Shown here piece after piece: positions 15,687 through 23,628 of a DNA stretch of 58,142 nt. The notes below the pieces were generated by a model. The model did not search any database, had not been told where the DNA came from, and saw only the letters and a list, made by a program, of their open reading frames with translations. The position numbers and the translations under genes are program-made. This DNA comes from Actinomycetota bacterium (GTDB lineage: Bacteria; Actinomycetota; Acidimicrobiia; Acidimicrobiales; Acidimicrobilacustridaceae). The number at the start of each line of letters is the position of its first letter. Positions within the stretch are counted from its first letter, which is position 1. Where the stretch lies: the NCBI GenBank assembly GCA_016185305.1, contig JACPNV010000016.1:1-58142 (forward strand), read 5' to 3'.

Positions 15687-17026
15687 TCTAGCCCGGTTTC
15701 GTTCCCGGGCGCGGACGTTCGGCGAGAGGCGAAGGAGAACGTGATCGAGCAGGCGATGGCGGCCACGACACTGCCGGCGATGATGCCGATGGTCGCTTGA
15801 TCGCGGAGCGCCCGATCGTCATAGGCGAGCTCGGTGACGAACAGCGCGACCGTGAAGCCGATACCCGCGGCCATCGCCGCCGCCAGGAGTTGGAGCTTGT
15901 TGGCGCCGCTCGGCAGCACCCCGATCTTCAACCTGACCGCGAGCGACGACGCGCCGAAGACGCCGATCGTCTTGCCGGCCACAAGACCGAGCAACACACC
16001 GATGGTGACGCGCGATGACCATGCCGTCGCCAGTGCCGTTCGGTCCAGCGGCACGCCCGCGTTCGCGAGGGCGAAGATCGGCACGATGACGTAGCTCGAC
16101 CACGGGTGCAAGAGCTCGGTCAGCCGGTCACCGACCGGCACCGACTCCTGGATCAGGAACGAGGTGGACCGGACCTCAGCCGCCGTGAGGTTGTCGCGGT
16201 TCTCGAGCGAGTCCACCACGGCATCGGCGTCAACCTCGGGCCAGAGCGGGTCGGCGGGGACGATGAGGGCGAGCGCGACACCCGCGATGATCGGATCGAT
16301 GCCGGATTCGTACATCGTGAACCACACCGCGACGCCCGCGGCGAAATAGGGCGGCAGGTACCAGACGCCCGCCTGCCGCATGAGGACGATGACCCCGATC
16401 ACCGCCGCGCTGGCGGCCAACCACCCGAGCTGCACACCACCGGCGTAGAACACGGCGATGACGACGATCCCGATCAGGTCGTCGACGATTGCCAGTGTCA
16501 GGAGGAAGACCTTCACGCTGGCGGGCACGCGGCGGCCGAGCACGGCCGCCACGCCCACGACGAACGCGATGTCCGTCGCCACCGGGATCGCCCATCCCTG
16601 CGCTGCAGGTGTGCCCGCGTTGAGGGAGAAGAAGATCAGTGCGGGTGCGAGCAAACCGCCGAACGCCGCGATGACGGGCAGCGCCGCGACGCGGCGGTCT
16701 TGCAGCTCTCCCCGGACGAGCTCGCGCTTGATCTCGAGACCCACCACGAAGAAGAACACCGTCATGAGCCCGTCGTTGACCCATTCCACGAGCGTTCCTT
16801 CGAGCTCGAACGAACCGATCCGCAAAGAGAGATTCGTGTTCCAGAACGCGGCATAGGAGCTCGCCCACGGTGAGTTGGCCCAGATCAGGGCGACGACGGC
16901 CGCGGCCAGGAGGAGCGCACCGCCGGCCGTCTCGACGGCGAGGAACCGCGTCACCGGCCGGGCGACGAACCGGGCGAGCAGGCGATCGCTCCCGATCCAG
17001 GTGTGCCGGTGGTGCGAGCGATCCAT
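15671..17026 (-). CDS. nhaA: Na+/H+ antiporter NhaA
   Basis: A 451-residue antiporter that expels sodium in exchange for protons. The diagnostic pair of aspartates is in LLTLAIVDDLIGIVVIAVFY, and the early motifs WVNDGLMTVFFFVVGLEIKR and ATDIAFVVGV are intact, with about twelve helices. The ATG at 17026 overlaps the stop of the upstream formimidoyltransferase gene. The tail overlaps whiB by 16 bases on the opposite strand. Length is slightly above that of the E. coli protein because of a longer N terminus. Confidence 0.95.
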   Translation of the reverse strand: MDRSHHRHTWIGSDRLLARFVARPVTRFLAVETAGGALLLAAAVVALIWANSPWASSYAAFWNTNLSLRIGSFELEGTLVEWVNDGLMTVFFFVVGLEIKRELVRGELQDRRVAALPVIAAFGGLLAPALIFFSLNAGTPAAQGWAIPVATDIAFVVGVAAVLGRRVPASVKVFLLTLAIVDDLIGIVVIAVFYAGGVQLGWLAASAAVIGVIVLMRQAGVWYLPPYFAAGVAVWFTMYESGIDPIIAGVALALIVPADPLWPEVDADAVVDSLENRDNLTAAEVRSTSFLIQESVPVGDRLTELLHPWSSYVIVPIFALANAGVPLDRTALATAWSSRVTIGVLLGLVAGKTIGVFGASSLAVRLKIGVLPSGANKLQLLAAAMAAGIGFTVALFVTELAYDDRALRDQATIGIIAGSVVAAIACSITFSFASRRTSAPGNETGLDQTST

Positions 17027-17835
17027 CAGCTCGGTGGGGTCACCAGCGTCATCCCCCGGTCGGCCAGCCGTGCCTCGAGCGTGCGATCAGGCGCCACGTC
17101 GAGCTGCTGCCAGCGGTCGGGGTCCGTCGCGTCGAGGACCGACCGCGGGATCAGGCCCACGAGCTCGGCCCGATCGATCTCGGCAAGCTCGGACACCTGA
17201 TCGAACACGTCGGCCGGACCGACGACCACCGGATCAAGGAGGTTCATCGACACCTGCACGTAGTCGCCGACTTGGAGGCCGAGCGCGCGCACCTCGGGCC
17301 TGCGCATCTGGGCGGCGATGGCGCGTGCTTCGGCGAGGACCGCCTTTTCGAGCCAGAGGTTGTACGCGACGAGAACGGGACGGGCGCCGACCGCGCAGGC
17401 TCCGGCGGTCGGGTGCGGCTTCGGAGGTCCCGTGTCGGGCGAGAACGTGGAGAACGCGCCCTTGCGGATGTCGGGCAACGCCCGCTCGGGCCCGTAGAGG
17501 AAGCACGGGACGCCGAGCTCGCTCCCCAACCAGCCGGCGAACCGATCACGGGCGGCGAGCGCATCATCCATCGAAGCCGAGCCGAGGGGGACGAACGGCA
17601 CGACGTCGAGGGCGCCGATCCGCGGATGCACACCGTCGTGGCGGCGGACGTCGAGAGCGAGCACCGTCGCGATGGCAACCGCGCGCGCCGCTTCCTCCCC
17701 CACCACCGTCAGAACCGACCGGTGGTGATCCGGGTCGGTGTGGACGTCGAGCAACTCGCGGCCCGCGGCCCGGCCGATCACCTCGATGGCACCGAGGTTC
17801 TGCCCCTCGCTGATGTTGATCACGCACTCCAGCAT
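17026..17835 (-). CDS. Glutamate formimidoyltransferase
   Basis: A 269-residue enzyme of histidine and purine degradation that moves the formimino group of formiminoglutamate to tetrahydrofolate. It starts with the hallmark MLECVINISEGQN, followed by DPDHHRSVLTVVG and the substrate-binding HPRIGALDVVPFVPL. The cyclodeaminase half of animal FTCD is absent, as usual in bacteria. Starts upstream of the ATG at 17835 add unconserved residues. It overlaps nhaA by the ATGA junction, and no other histidine-degradation gene is close. Confidence 0.93.
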   Translation of the reverse strand: MLECVINISEGQNLGAIEVIGRAAGRELLDVHTDPDHHRSVLTVVGEEAARAVAIATVLALDVRRHDGVHPRIGALDVVPFVPLGSASMDDALAARDRFAGWLGSELGVPCFLYGPERALPDIRKGAFSTFSPDTGPPKPHPTAGACAVGARPVLVAYNLWLEKAVLAEARAIAAQMRRPEVRALGLQVGDYVQVSMNLLDPVVVGPADVFDQVSELAEIDRAELVGLIPRSVLDATDPDRWQQLDVAPDRTLEARLADRGMTLVTPPS

Positions 17836-17922
17836 CGGGCGGCATCCTCTCACGACGCGGGTGCGCCGGCGTCCCGCGGAGGGCACCGAATGTACCCATG
17901 CTGAGCTGGACGGGGGCGTGCG

Positions 17923-17948
17923 GGAACCTCTCGGCGGTTAGCGTCGTT
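17923..17948 (+). promoter_or_regulatory. ECF-sigma promoter in front of the SigE-like gene
   Basis: GGAAC (17923-17927), 18 bases, then GTT (17946-17948) match the consensus of SigR/SigH/SigE-type promoters exactly. Its place directly before an ECF sigma gene suggests positive autoregulation. The predicted start point (about 17954) falls just beyond the GTG at 17951, which bears on where translation begins. Confidence 0.55.
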
Positions 17949-17950
17949 GC

Positions 17951-18502
17951 GTGAGGGAGCATCGAGGCACTCCGATCGAAGCTGCGCCGTCGGGAGGCGG
18001 AGCGGACAGCGAGCGAGTGCCGACATGGGAGGAGGTCGCCCAGGATCATGGGCGTTTTCTCTACACCGTGGCCTACCGGCTCACGGGCAACCATGAGGAA
18101 GCACAGGACTTGGTGCAGGACGTCCTCCTGCGGGTCCGGCGCGGCCTCGCGACGTACCGCCCCGGCTCGATGGAGGGTTGGTTGAGCCGAATCACCACCA
18201 ACGCCTTTCTGGACGATGTCCGGCGCAAGAAGCGGCGCCCGACCGATCCGCTGCCCGACGATCCCGAACGGATCGTGGCCGGCGCGCTGTCGGCCGAGGA
18301 TGCGCTCGACGCGGCCGGCCTCCCCGACCACATCCAGGCCGCGTTGCGCCAGCTGCCGGAGGATTTTCGCGTGGCCGTCGTGCTGTGCGACGTCTTGGGG
18401 TTCAGCTACACCGACATCGCCGAGGCGCTCGACGTACCCGTTGGCACCGTTCGCAGCCGCATCCACCGCGGCCGAACCTTGTTGCGCGAGGCATTGCTAT
18501 GA
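17951..18502 (+). CDS. ECF RNA polymerase sigma factor, SigE-like
   Basis: A sigma factor of at most 183 residues. Region 2 reads FLYTVAYRLTGNHEEAQDLV, then WLSRITTNAFLDDVRRKKRR; region 4 reads LGFSYTDIAEALDVPVGTVR followed by SRIHRGRTLLRE. It resembles mycobacterial SigE. I list the GTG at 17951, but a promoter-like GGAAC-N18-GTT ends three bases before it, so translation may really begin at the in-frame GTG at 18017 (VPTWEEVAQDHG), where the conserved part starts. Its stop overlaps the ATG of the anti-sigma gene. Expected role: the extracytoplasmic or oxidative stress response. Confidence 0.93.
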   Translation: MREHRGTPIEAAPSGGGADSERVPTWEEVAQDHGRFLYTVAYRLTGNHEEAQDLVQDVLLRVRRGLATYRPGSMEGWLSRITTNAFLDDVRRKKRRPTDPLPDDPERIVAGALSAEDALDAAGLPDHIQAALRQLPEDFRVAVVLCDVLGFSYTDIAEALDVPVGTVRSRIHRGRTLLREALL

Positions 18503-19398
18503 GTGACGCGACCAACCCGCGTGAGCTGCTCGACGCCTTCCTCGACAGCGAGCTCACCGAGGCCGAGGAACGCACCGTCCACGACTGGCTCGCCACCAAC
18601 GCCAGCGGACGGGCCGAGCTCGGTGCCCTCCGCGACGTGCGAGACATGGTGCGCTCCCTGCCCCCGGTCGACCCGCCGTTCGGCTTCTACGAGCGGATGC
18701 TGCTCGACGGCCGGGTCGATGCCGCGAGCGACAGGCCACCGGCGCGAGCGACGGCGTCGGCTATCCCGGCGACCGCCACACCCAAGCGGGCTCGCCGCCG
18801 GAACCTCGTCGGCGGGACGATCGGCGCCATCGTGGCCATCGCCGCCGCGCTCGTGCTCGTGCTCGGCATCACGCCGGTCACCGACAAGATCGTTCCTCCG
18901 GTCAGCGCTTATGCAGACCGCCACGACGCGATGGCCGAACCGGCGACGAGCGCCGCGGCGAGCGGCGACTACGAGTCGGTTCCGGCCAGCCAGCTCGACA
19001 GCATGCAGCCGCCGTTCCTGGCTCCCGCCGATGTCGCCGGGTTTGCTCGCGTCAGCGGCTACCGGCAGGGCAACGTGGTACACCTCATGTACAGGAAAGG
19101 TCCGCTGGTCGTGTCGATCTACGAGCAGCGAGGCGACGTGGATTGGGATCGCATCCCGAGCGGGGGACAGCAGATGGTCGTCGGCGACAACCAAGCCTGG
19201 GAGACGACCGACGGCCGCACGGGGATCATGGTGATGGACCTCGACGGCGGCATGGTGCTGACCGTGGTGACAGCAGCCCCCGCGGAGGAGATGATGACCG
19301 TCGCCCGGAGCGTGCCTGACCCGCCAGATCCGTCCTTGATCGATCACGCCATACAGCACTGCTCTGAGCTGGTGCGCGGGTTCACCGGCGGGAGCTGA
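18499..19398 (+). CDS. Membrane anti-sigma factor, RseA-like
   Basis: A 299-residue protein translationally coupled (ATGA) to the SigE-like gene. The N terminus (LLDAFLDSELTEAEERTVHDWL and following) is a cytoplasmic sigma-binding helical domain, but it lacks the H-x3-C-x2-C of zinc anti-sigma factors. A single membrane helix follows (GTIGAIVAIAAALVLVLGIT), then about 180 external residues. This topology suits release of the sigma factor by regulated proteolysis, and an HtrA-type protease gene lies nearby. The assignment as anti-sigma rests mainly on position and topology. Confidence 0.82.
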   Translation: MSDATNPRELLDAFLDSELTEAEERTVHDWLATNASGRAELGALRDVRDMVRSLPPVDPPFGFYERMLLDGRVDAASDRPPARATASAIPATATPKRARRRNLVGGTIGAIVAIAAALVLVLGITPVTDKIVPPVSAYADRHDAMAEPATSAAASGDYESVPASQLDSMQPPFLAPADVAGFARVSGYRQGNVVHLMYRKGPLVVSIYEQRGDVDWDRIPSGGQQMVVGDNQAWETTDGRTGIMVMDLDGGMVLTVVTAAPAEEMMTVARSVPDPPDPSLIDHAIQHCSELVRGFTGGS

Positions 19399-19428
19399 CG
19401 TCGTCGACTCGGCCCGCCGGGCAAGGGT

Positions 19429-19713
19429 TCAGGCGCCGGCGCCCGCCGCGGCGGCCGCTCGTGCGAGCGCGCGCTGCCGGCGGATGCGGCGGCGCTCGCG
19501 TTCACTCATGCCGCCCCAGATGCCGAACTTCTCGCCGTTGGCCAAGGCGTACTCGAGGCAATCCTCCCGGACGACGCAACCGCGGCACACCTCTTTCGCT
19601 TCTAGGGTGCTCGCACCACGCTCGGGGAAGAACAGGTCGGGATCGACGCCGAGGCAGTTGGAGTACTCCTGCCAGGATTTGTCGAGCTGTTGTTCAGCCT
19701 CAACTTCTGCCAT
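19429..19713 (-). CDS. WhiB-family transcription factor, WhiB2/WhmD-like
   Basis: A 94-residue WhiB protein with the cluster cysteines in NCLGVD and VCRGCVVREDC, and the motif FGIWGGMSERERRR followed by an arginine-rich end. The spacing and the FFPERGAST segment are close to the WhiB2/WhmD group, which governs septation and cell division in mycobacteria and streptomycetes. The ATG at 19713 follows GGAAGG rather far upstream. Its promoter region holds the inverted repeats at 19817-19846. Confidence 0.9.
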   Translation of the reverse strand: MAEVEAEQQLDKSWQEYSNCLGVDPDLFFPERGASTLEAKEVCRGCVVREDCLEYALANGEKFGIWGGMSERERRRIRRQRALARAAAAAGAGA

Positions 19714-19816
19714 GTGCTGGCCTACCTTCCTCACAACCTCCGCCCGTGGGGCACACCTACCGAGAAGAAAACCGCGCTTCACCTGGGTGAAAGGCGAAGT
19801 TGGGATCCCCTCATGT

Positions 19817-19846
19817 GGTGTGGCCCATACCACACCTGTAATTACA
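19817..19846. promoter_or_regulatory. Palindromes upstream of the WhiB2-like gene
   Basis: GGTGTGG-N6-CCACACC (19817-19836) is a perfect 7-bp inverted repeat, and TGTAATTACA (19837-19846) follows directly as a 10-bp palindrome. They lie about 105-135 bases before the whiB start. This looks like binding sites for one or two dimeric regulators; none can be named. Confidence 0.4.
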
Positions 19847-19945
19847 ACAGTGTGATAATGCCCCCCGTGAATGCCCTGCGCAAGTGGAACTTTCGCTTTT
19901 TCCGCATCTCCCGCCGATTTCGGCCCCGCCTGCAAGTGTGGTTCG

Positions 19946-20297
19946 ATGCTCCTTGAAGCCACCGAGGCCGACATCACCGAGCTCGACGTCGACGCGATCG
20001 TGAACGCCGCGAACTCGTCGCTGCTCGGCGGAGGCGGCGTGGACGGCGCCATCCACCGGGCCGCGGGGCGCGGGCTCCTCGGCGTCGTGCTACCGCCGAT
20101 CGCTCGAAGTCGCCGACGAGCTGGGCACCCGGAGCATCGCGTTCCCGGCCATCTCGACCGGGGTGTACGGCTACCCGCCATCAGAAGCCGCCGCCATCGC
20201 CGTCGCGACCGTGCAGGCGACCGAGTGCCGGGTCGAGCGGGTCATCCTGTGCGCGTTCGACCGGACCACGCTCCGGCTCTACGAGGCCCTGCTCTGA
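19946..20297 (+). pseudogene. Macrodomain (MacroD-type ADP-ribose hydrolase), internally deleted
   Basis: From the ATG at 19946 the frame reads [20 protein letters not shown], then [20 protein letters not shown], the classic first half of a MacroD-type domain. After about residue 48 the frame becomes meaningless, while another frame from near 20085 reads [20 protein letters not shown] and [20 protein letters not shown] up to a stop at 20297, the second half. Relative to the usual ~165-residue domain roughly 45-50 residues from the middle are missing and the two parts are out of frame. So this is a broken gene, by deletion or by an assembly fault. The intact family removes ADP-ribose from proteins and O-acetyl-ADP-ribose. 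Confidence 0.8.
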
Positions 20298-20313
20298 CCG
20301 CGGGGCGCTGCCC

Positions 20314-22347
20314 TCAGCCGGCCCGGCGGCCCTTGAGGAGAGTGCGCCGCTGCTCGATGAAGTCGACGAGCACGTAGTCGCCGAGGGTTTCGGGCGTGGT
20401 GAAGAACGCCCGGCCACGGTTCAGCTCGGTGAGCCGCTCGACGAAGCTCCGCAGGTGAGCCGTGGGGTCGAGCATGAACGTGTTGATGCGGATCGCCTCG
20501 CGCGTGCAGCGCGCGACTTCCTTCAGCGTCGCGTCGACGGTCTCGCGCACCGGCGGGTAGTTGAAGAAGACGTCGCCCCGGTCGGTGATGTGGGCCGTCG
20601 GCTCGCCGTCGGTGATCATGATGATCTGCTTGGTGCCGGTCTGGCGGGCCAGCAGGCGCCGCGAGATCTGGAAGGCGTGCTGCATGTTGGTGCCGTACAC
20701 GAAGTCCCACGAGACCTCGGGAAGCTGTTCGGCCTTGAGCTCTCGCGCGACCTCGGAGAAGCCGACGATGCCGAGGTAGTCGCGCGGGAACTGCGACGAG
20801 ATGAGCGAGTGCAGCGCCATCGCCACCTTCTTGGCCGGCAGGAAGTTGTCGCGCATCGGCATCGAGAGCGAGAGATCGAGCATCAACACGGTCGAGGAGC
20901 GAACGAGGTGCTCGGTGCGCTCGACCTCGAAGTCGTCGGGCGTCAGCCGCACCGGCGTGCCGCCGCCGGTTCGCTGGATGGCGTTTCGCACCGTGCGCTC
21001 GATGTGGAGGTTGAACGCGTCGCCGAACTCGTAGGGCTTGGTGACGTATTCGCGCTCGTGCCCCGCACCGGACCGCTGCAGCTCGTGCTGGGAGAAGCGC
21101 TCGTCGTCGAGCTTCTTGAACAGGTCGGCCAGCGCGTTCTGACCGATGCGGCGGATGCCGCGGGGCGTCAGCTCGAACCGGCCTTCCTTGTTCTCGATGA
21201 GGCCGGCTTCTTCGAGCATGCGGGTCAGCTCGGCCATGCGATCGAGGCTGCGGGCCGCGTCGTCGCCCAACAGGTCGCGCGCCCGATCGATGTCGACCTC
21301 GGCCAGCGCGCCGGGTGAGGTCGCTCCCCGCAGCAGGTTCTCGAGCTGGTCGAGATCGCCCATCTCCTGCATCATCGCCGCCGCCTCGGCGAAGTTGAGC
21401 GGGTCTTGGCCCTGGAAGTTGTAGCGCTGCTCCCAGCCGGCGTCGGGGAACATGCCGCGCAGGTGGCTCGACAGCTGATCGACCTGCCACCGCAGATCCA
21501 TGTCTTCGAGGAGCTGTTCGGTGAGGCCCTGCAACTGGGCTCGCTGCTCGGGGGTCATCGAGTTGAGGAGGGCCTGCATCGCCGCCATGCGCTGCGCCAT
21601 GACCTCGAGCAGCTCGTCGAGGTTCTTCGGGTTCTCGGGAAAGAAGTCGCCGTAGCGCTGCATGAACCCGTCGAAGTCGGGCTCTTCGCCCTTCTCGCGC
21701 TGTTCGAGCATGCGGTTGAGCTCGGCAAGCATGTCTTTCATGCGCTGCATCTGCTCGGGTGACACGTTGCTCATGGCGCCAGCCATCTGGTTGACGTAGC
21801 TCTGCATGAGTTGCTCGCGGAGCTTGTCGAGAAGCTCGTCGAACCGTTGCTGCGCTTCGCTCGAGGTGAACTCGTAGTTCTCGAGGTCTTTCACCATGCC
21901 GGCGAGATCGGGCGACAGCATGTCGAGTTGGAGCTGCTTCTCGGCAACCGTCTGGTCGGTGAGCTCCTGGCGGCGCGAGTCGCCACTCTCGCGGGCGTTT
22001 CGCGCCAGATCGTCGAGCGAGTCGCGCTCGGTCTCGACGACGTCACGCAGCTCTTGGGCGATGTCGTCGTAGACCCCGCCCAAGTCGTACTGGTCGAGAC
22101 GGTCGCGCTTGCGGCGGCGCAGCCGTTCGAGCATGTCGCGCAGGCCCATCAGCTCTTCGCCGTTGCGGTCGCGAAAGCCGGATTGCATCATCCGGCGGAG
22201 CGCCGCGTTCAGGTCGCCGTGGTAGAGGAGATCGTCGTTCATCTCCTCGAACACGTCGAGGGCATCGAGCTCGAACCCGGCCTGGCTGCCGTCCCAGCGC
22301 GAGTAGGAGAAGCGGGCGGCGGGCTTGGCGTTTCTCCCCCAGGGCAT
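20314..22347 (-). CDS. VWA-domain protein, partner of a MoxR-like ATPase
   Basis: A 677-residue cytoplasmic protein. The first ~450 residues are glutamate-, methionine- and arginine-rich helices with long coiled coils. The C terminus is a von Willebrand A domain with the metal site DLSLSM near residue 490 and TDGEPTAH later. VWA proteins of this type act with AAA+ ATPases of the MoxR/chelatase class to remodel proteins or insert metals; the matching ATPase is probably the gene at 30244-31653, unusually 8 kb away. The ATG at 22347 precedes [14 protein letters not shown]. The specific target is unknown. Confidence 0.85.
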   Translation of the reverse strand: MPWGRNAKPAARFSYSRWDGSQAGFELDALDVFEEMNDDLLYHGDLNAALRRMMQSGFRDRNGEELMGLRDMLERLRRRKRDRLDQYDLGGVYDDIAQELRDVVETERDSLDDLARNARESGDSRRQELTDQTVAEKQLQLDMLSPDLAGMVKDLENYEFTSSEAQQRFDELLDKLREQLMQSYVNQMAGAMSNVSPEQMQRMKDMLAELNRMLEQREKGEEPDFDGFMQRYGDFFPENPKNLDELLEVMAQRMAAMQALLNSMTPEQRAQLQGLTEQLLEDMDLRWQVDQLSSHLRGMFPDAGWEQRYNFQGQDPLNFAEAAAMMQEMGDLDQLENLLRGATSPGALAEVDIDRARDLLGDDAARSLDRMAELTRMLEEAGLIENKEGRFELTPRGIRRIGQNALADLFKKLDDERFSQHELQRSGAGHEREYVTKPYEFGDAFNLHIERTVRNAIQRTGGGTPVRLTPDDFEVERTEHLVRSSTVLMLDLSLSMPMRDNFLPAKKVAMALHSLISSQFPRDYLGIVGFSEVARELKAEQLPEVSWDFVYGTNMQHAFQISRRLLARQTGTKQIIMITDGEPTAHITDRGDVFFNYPPVRETVDATLKEVARCTREAIRINTFMLDPTAHLRSFVERLTELNRGRAFFTTPETLGDYVLVDFIEQRRTLLKGRRAG

Positions 22348-22401
22348 GGAACTGCAGGGTAGCGGCCGCCCCTGCGGGTGGCGCGGTGACAAGATGCCGC
22401 C

Positions 22402-23628
22402 ATGGCCGGATTTCCCGAGGGGTTCATGTGGGGCAGCGCCGCGTCGTCGACGCAGACCGAAGGGGCGGCACCGGCCAGCGACTGGCGCCGGTGGGAGGAG
22501 TTGGGAAAGGCGCCGCTGTCGCGACAGGGCAACGGCTTCGGCACCGAGTACCGCCGCGACTTCGCCATGCTCGCCGAGTACGGGCTCGAGCATCACCGCC
22601 TGTCGATCGAGTGGGCGAGAGTCGAGCCGGCGGAGGGCACACACGACGGCGCCGCGGTCGAGCACTACACCGACATGCTGCAGGCGGCCCGCGATGCCGG
22701 CCTGAAGATCTGGGTGACCTTGCACCACTTCACGCTGCCGGGGTGGTTCTCGGACGACCGCGGTGGCTTCCTCGATGACCGAGGTCGCTCGTACCACTGG
22801 GCACGCCACGTCGACTGGATGGGCGAGACCTTCGGTGATCTGGTGCACGGATGGAAGCCGATCAACGAACCGGCCGCCTACGCGTTCGGCAGCTACCTGA
22901 TGGGCGCCTTCCCGCCGGGCATCGCCGATCCGCGCCAGTTCGCCAAGGCGCTGCGGGCGGTCCATCTCGCCAACTTCGACGCGCACCGGCTGCTGAAGAG
23001 CGGCGGGAAGCCGGTGGCGACGATCATGAACCTGTCGCCGGTGCATCCCGCGGTGCGTGGCCGCGAGCCGCAGGAGCGCGAGCAGGCCGAGGCGATGACC
23101 AAGCTCGTCGACCAGACCATCTTCGGCTGCTGGATCGGCGCGCTGCGCGACGGCGTGCTGGCCATCCCGGGGCTGCCGGACGAGGAGGTGCCGGACGCGG
23201 TTGGCGCCTTCGACTACATCGGGTTCTCCTACTACAACGCGATGTCGGTGTACGCCGATCTGTCGACCGGTGTGTACCCGGCCGACGCCCGGGTCGGGCC
23301 GATGGGGTATGCGCCCTGGCCTGAGGGCTTGGGTCTTGTGTTGCGGCGGTTGCACGACGAGCTTCCGGGCCGGCGCCTGCTCGTCGCCGAGTGCGGCTTC
23401 GGAACCGACGATGACGACTGGCGCGAAGAGCTGCTGACGGCATCGCTGGACGAGACGGAGCGCGCCATCGCGGATGGCGTCGACGTGGCCGGCTTCTTCC
23501 ACTGGACCGCGGTCGACAACTACGAATGGCTCGAAGGCTTCGACGTGAAGTTCGGCCTCTTCGACCACGACCGCAAACCGAAGGGCTCCGCCGCGCTCAT
23601 CAGACAGATCAGAACTGGAAGTAAATGA
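22402..23628 (+). CDS. Glycoside hydrolase family 1 (beta-glucosidase-like)
   Basis: A 408-residue (beta/alpha)8 enzyme. The family start is clear (FPEGFMWGSAASSTQTEG, then HHRLSIEWARVEPAEG). The acid/base glutamate is Glu156 in PINEP. The nucleophile region normally reads TENG; here it is LVAECGFG with Glu330, keeping the glutamate but altering its neighbours. The protein is a little shorter than typical members (440-480 residues). No signal peptide is seen, so it is intracellular. Its 3' end overlaps the MBOAT gene by 20 bases on the opposite strand. Substrate cannot be told. Confidence 0.9.
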   Translation: MAGFPEGFMWGSAASSTQTEGAAPASDWRRWEELGKAPLSRQGNGFGTEYRRDFAMLAEYGLEHHRLSIEWARVEPAEGTHDGAAVEHYTDMLQAARDAGLKIWVTLHHFTLPGWFSDDRGGFLDDRGRSYHWARHVDWMGETFGDLVHGWKPINEPAAYAFGSYLMGAFPPGIADPRQFAKALRAVHLANFDAHRLLKSGGKPVATIMNLSPVHPAVRGREPQEREQAEAMTKLVDQTIFGCWIGALRDGVLAIPGLPDEEVPDAVGAFDYIGFSYYNAMSVYADLSTGVYPADARVGPMGYAPWPEGLGLVLRRLHDELPGRRLLVAECGFGTDDDDWREELLTASLDETERAIADGVDVAGFFHWTAVDNYEWLEGFDVKFGLFDHDRKPKGSAALIRQIRTGSK

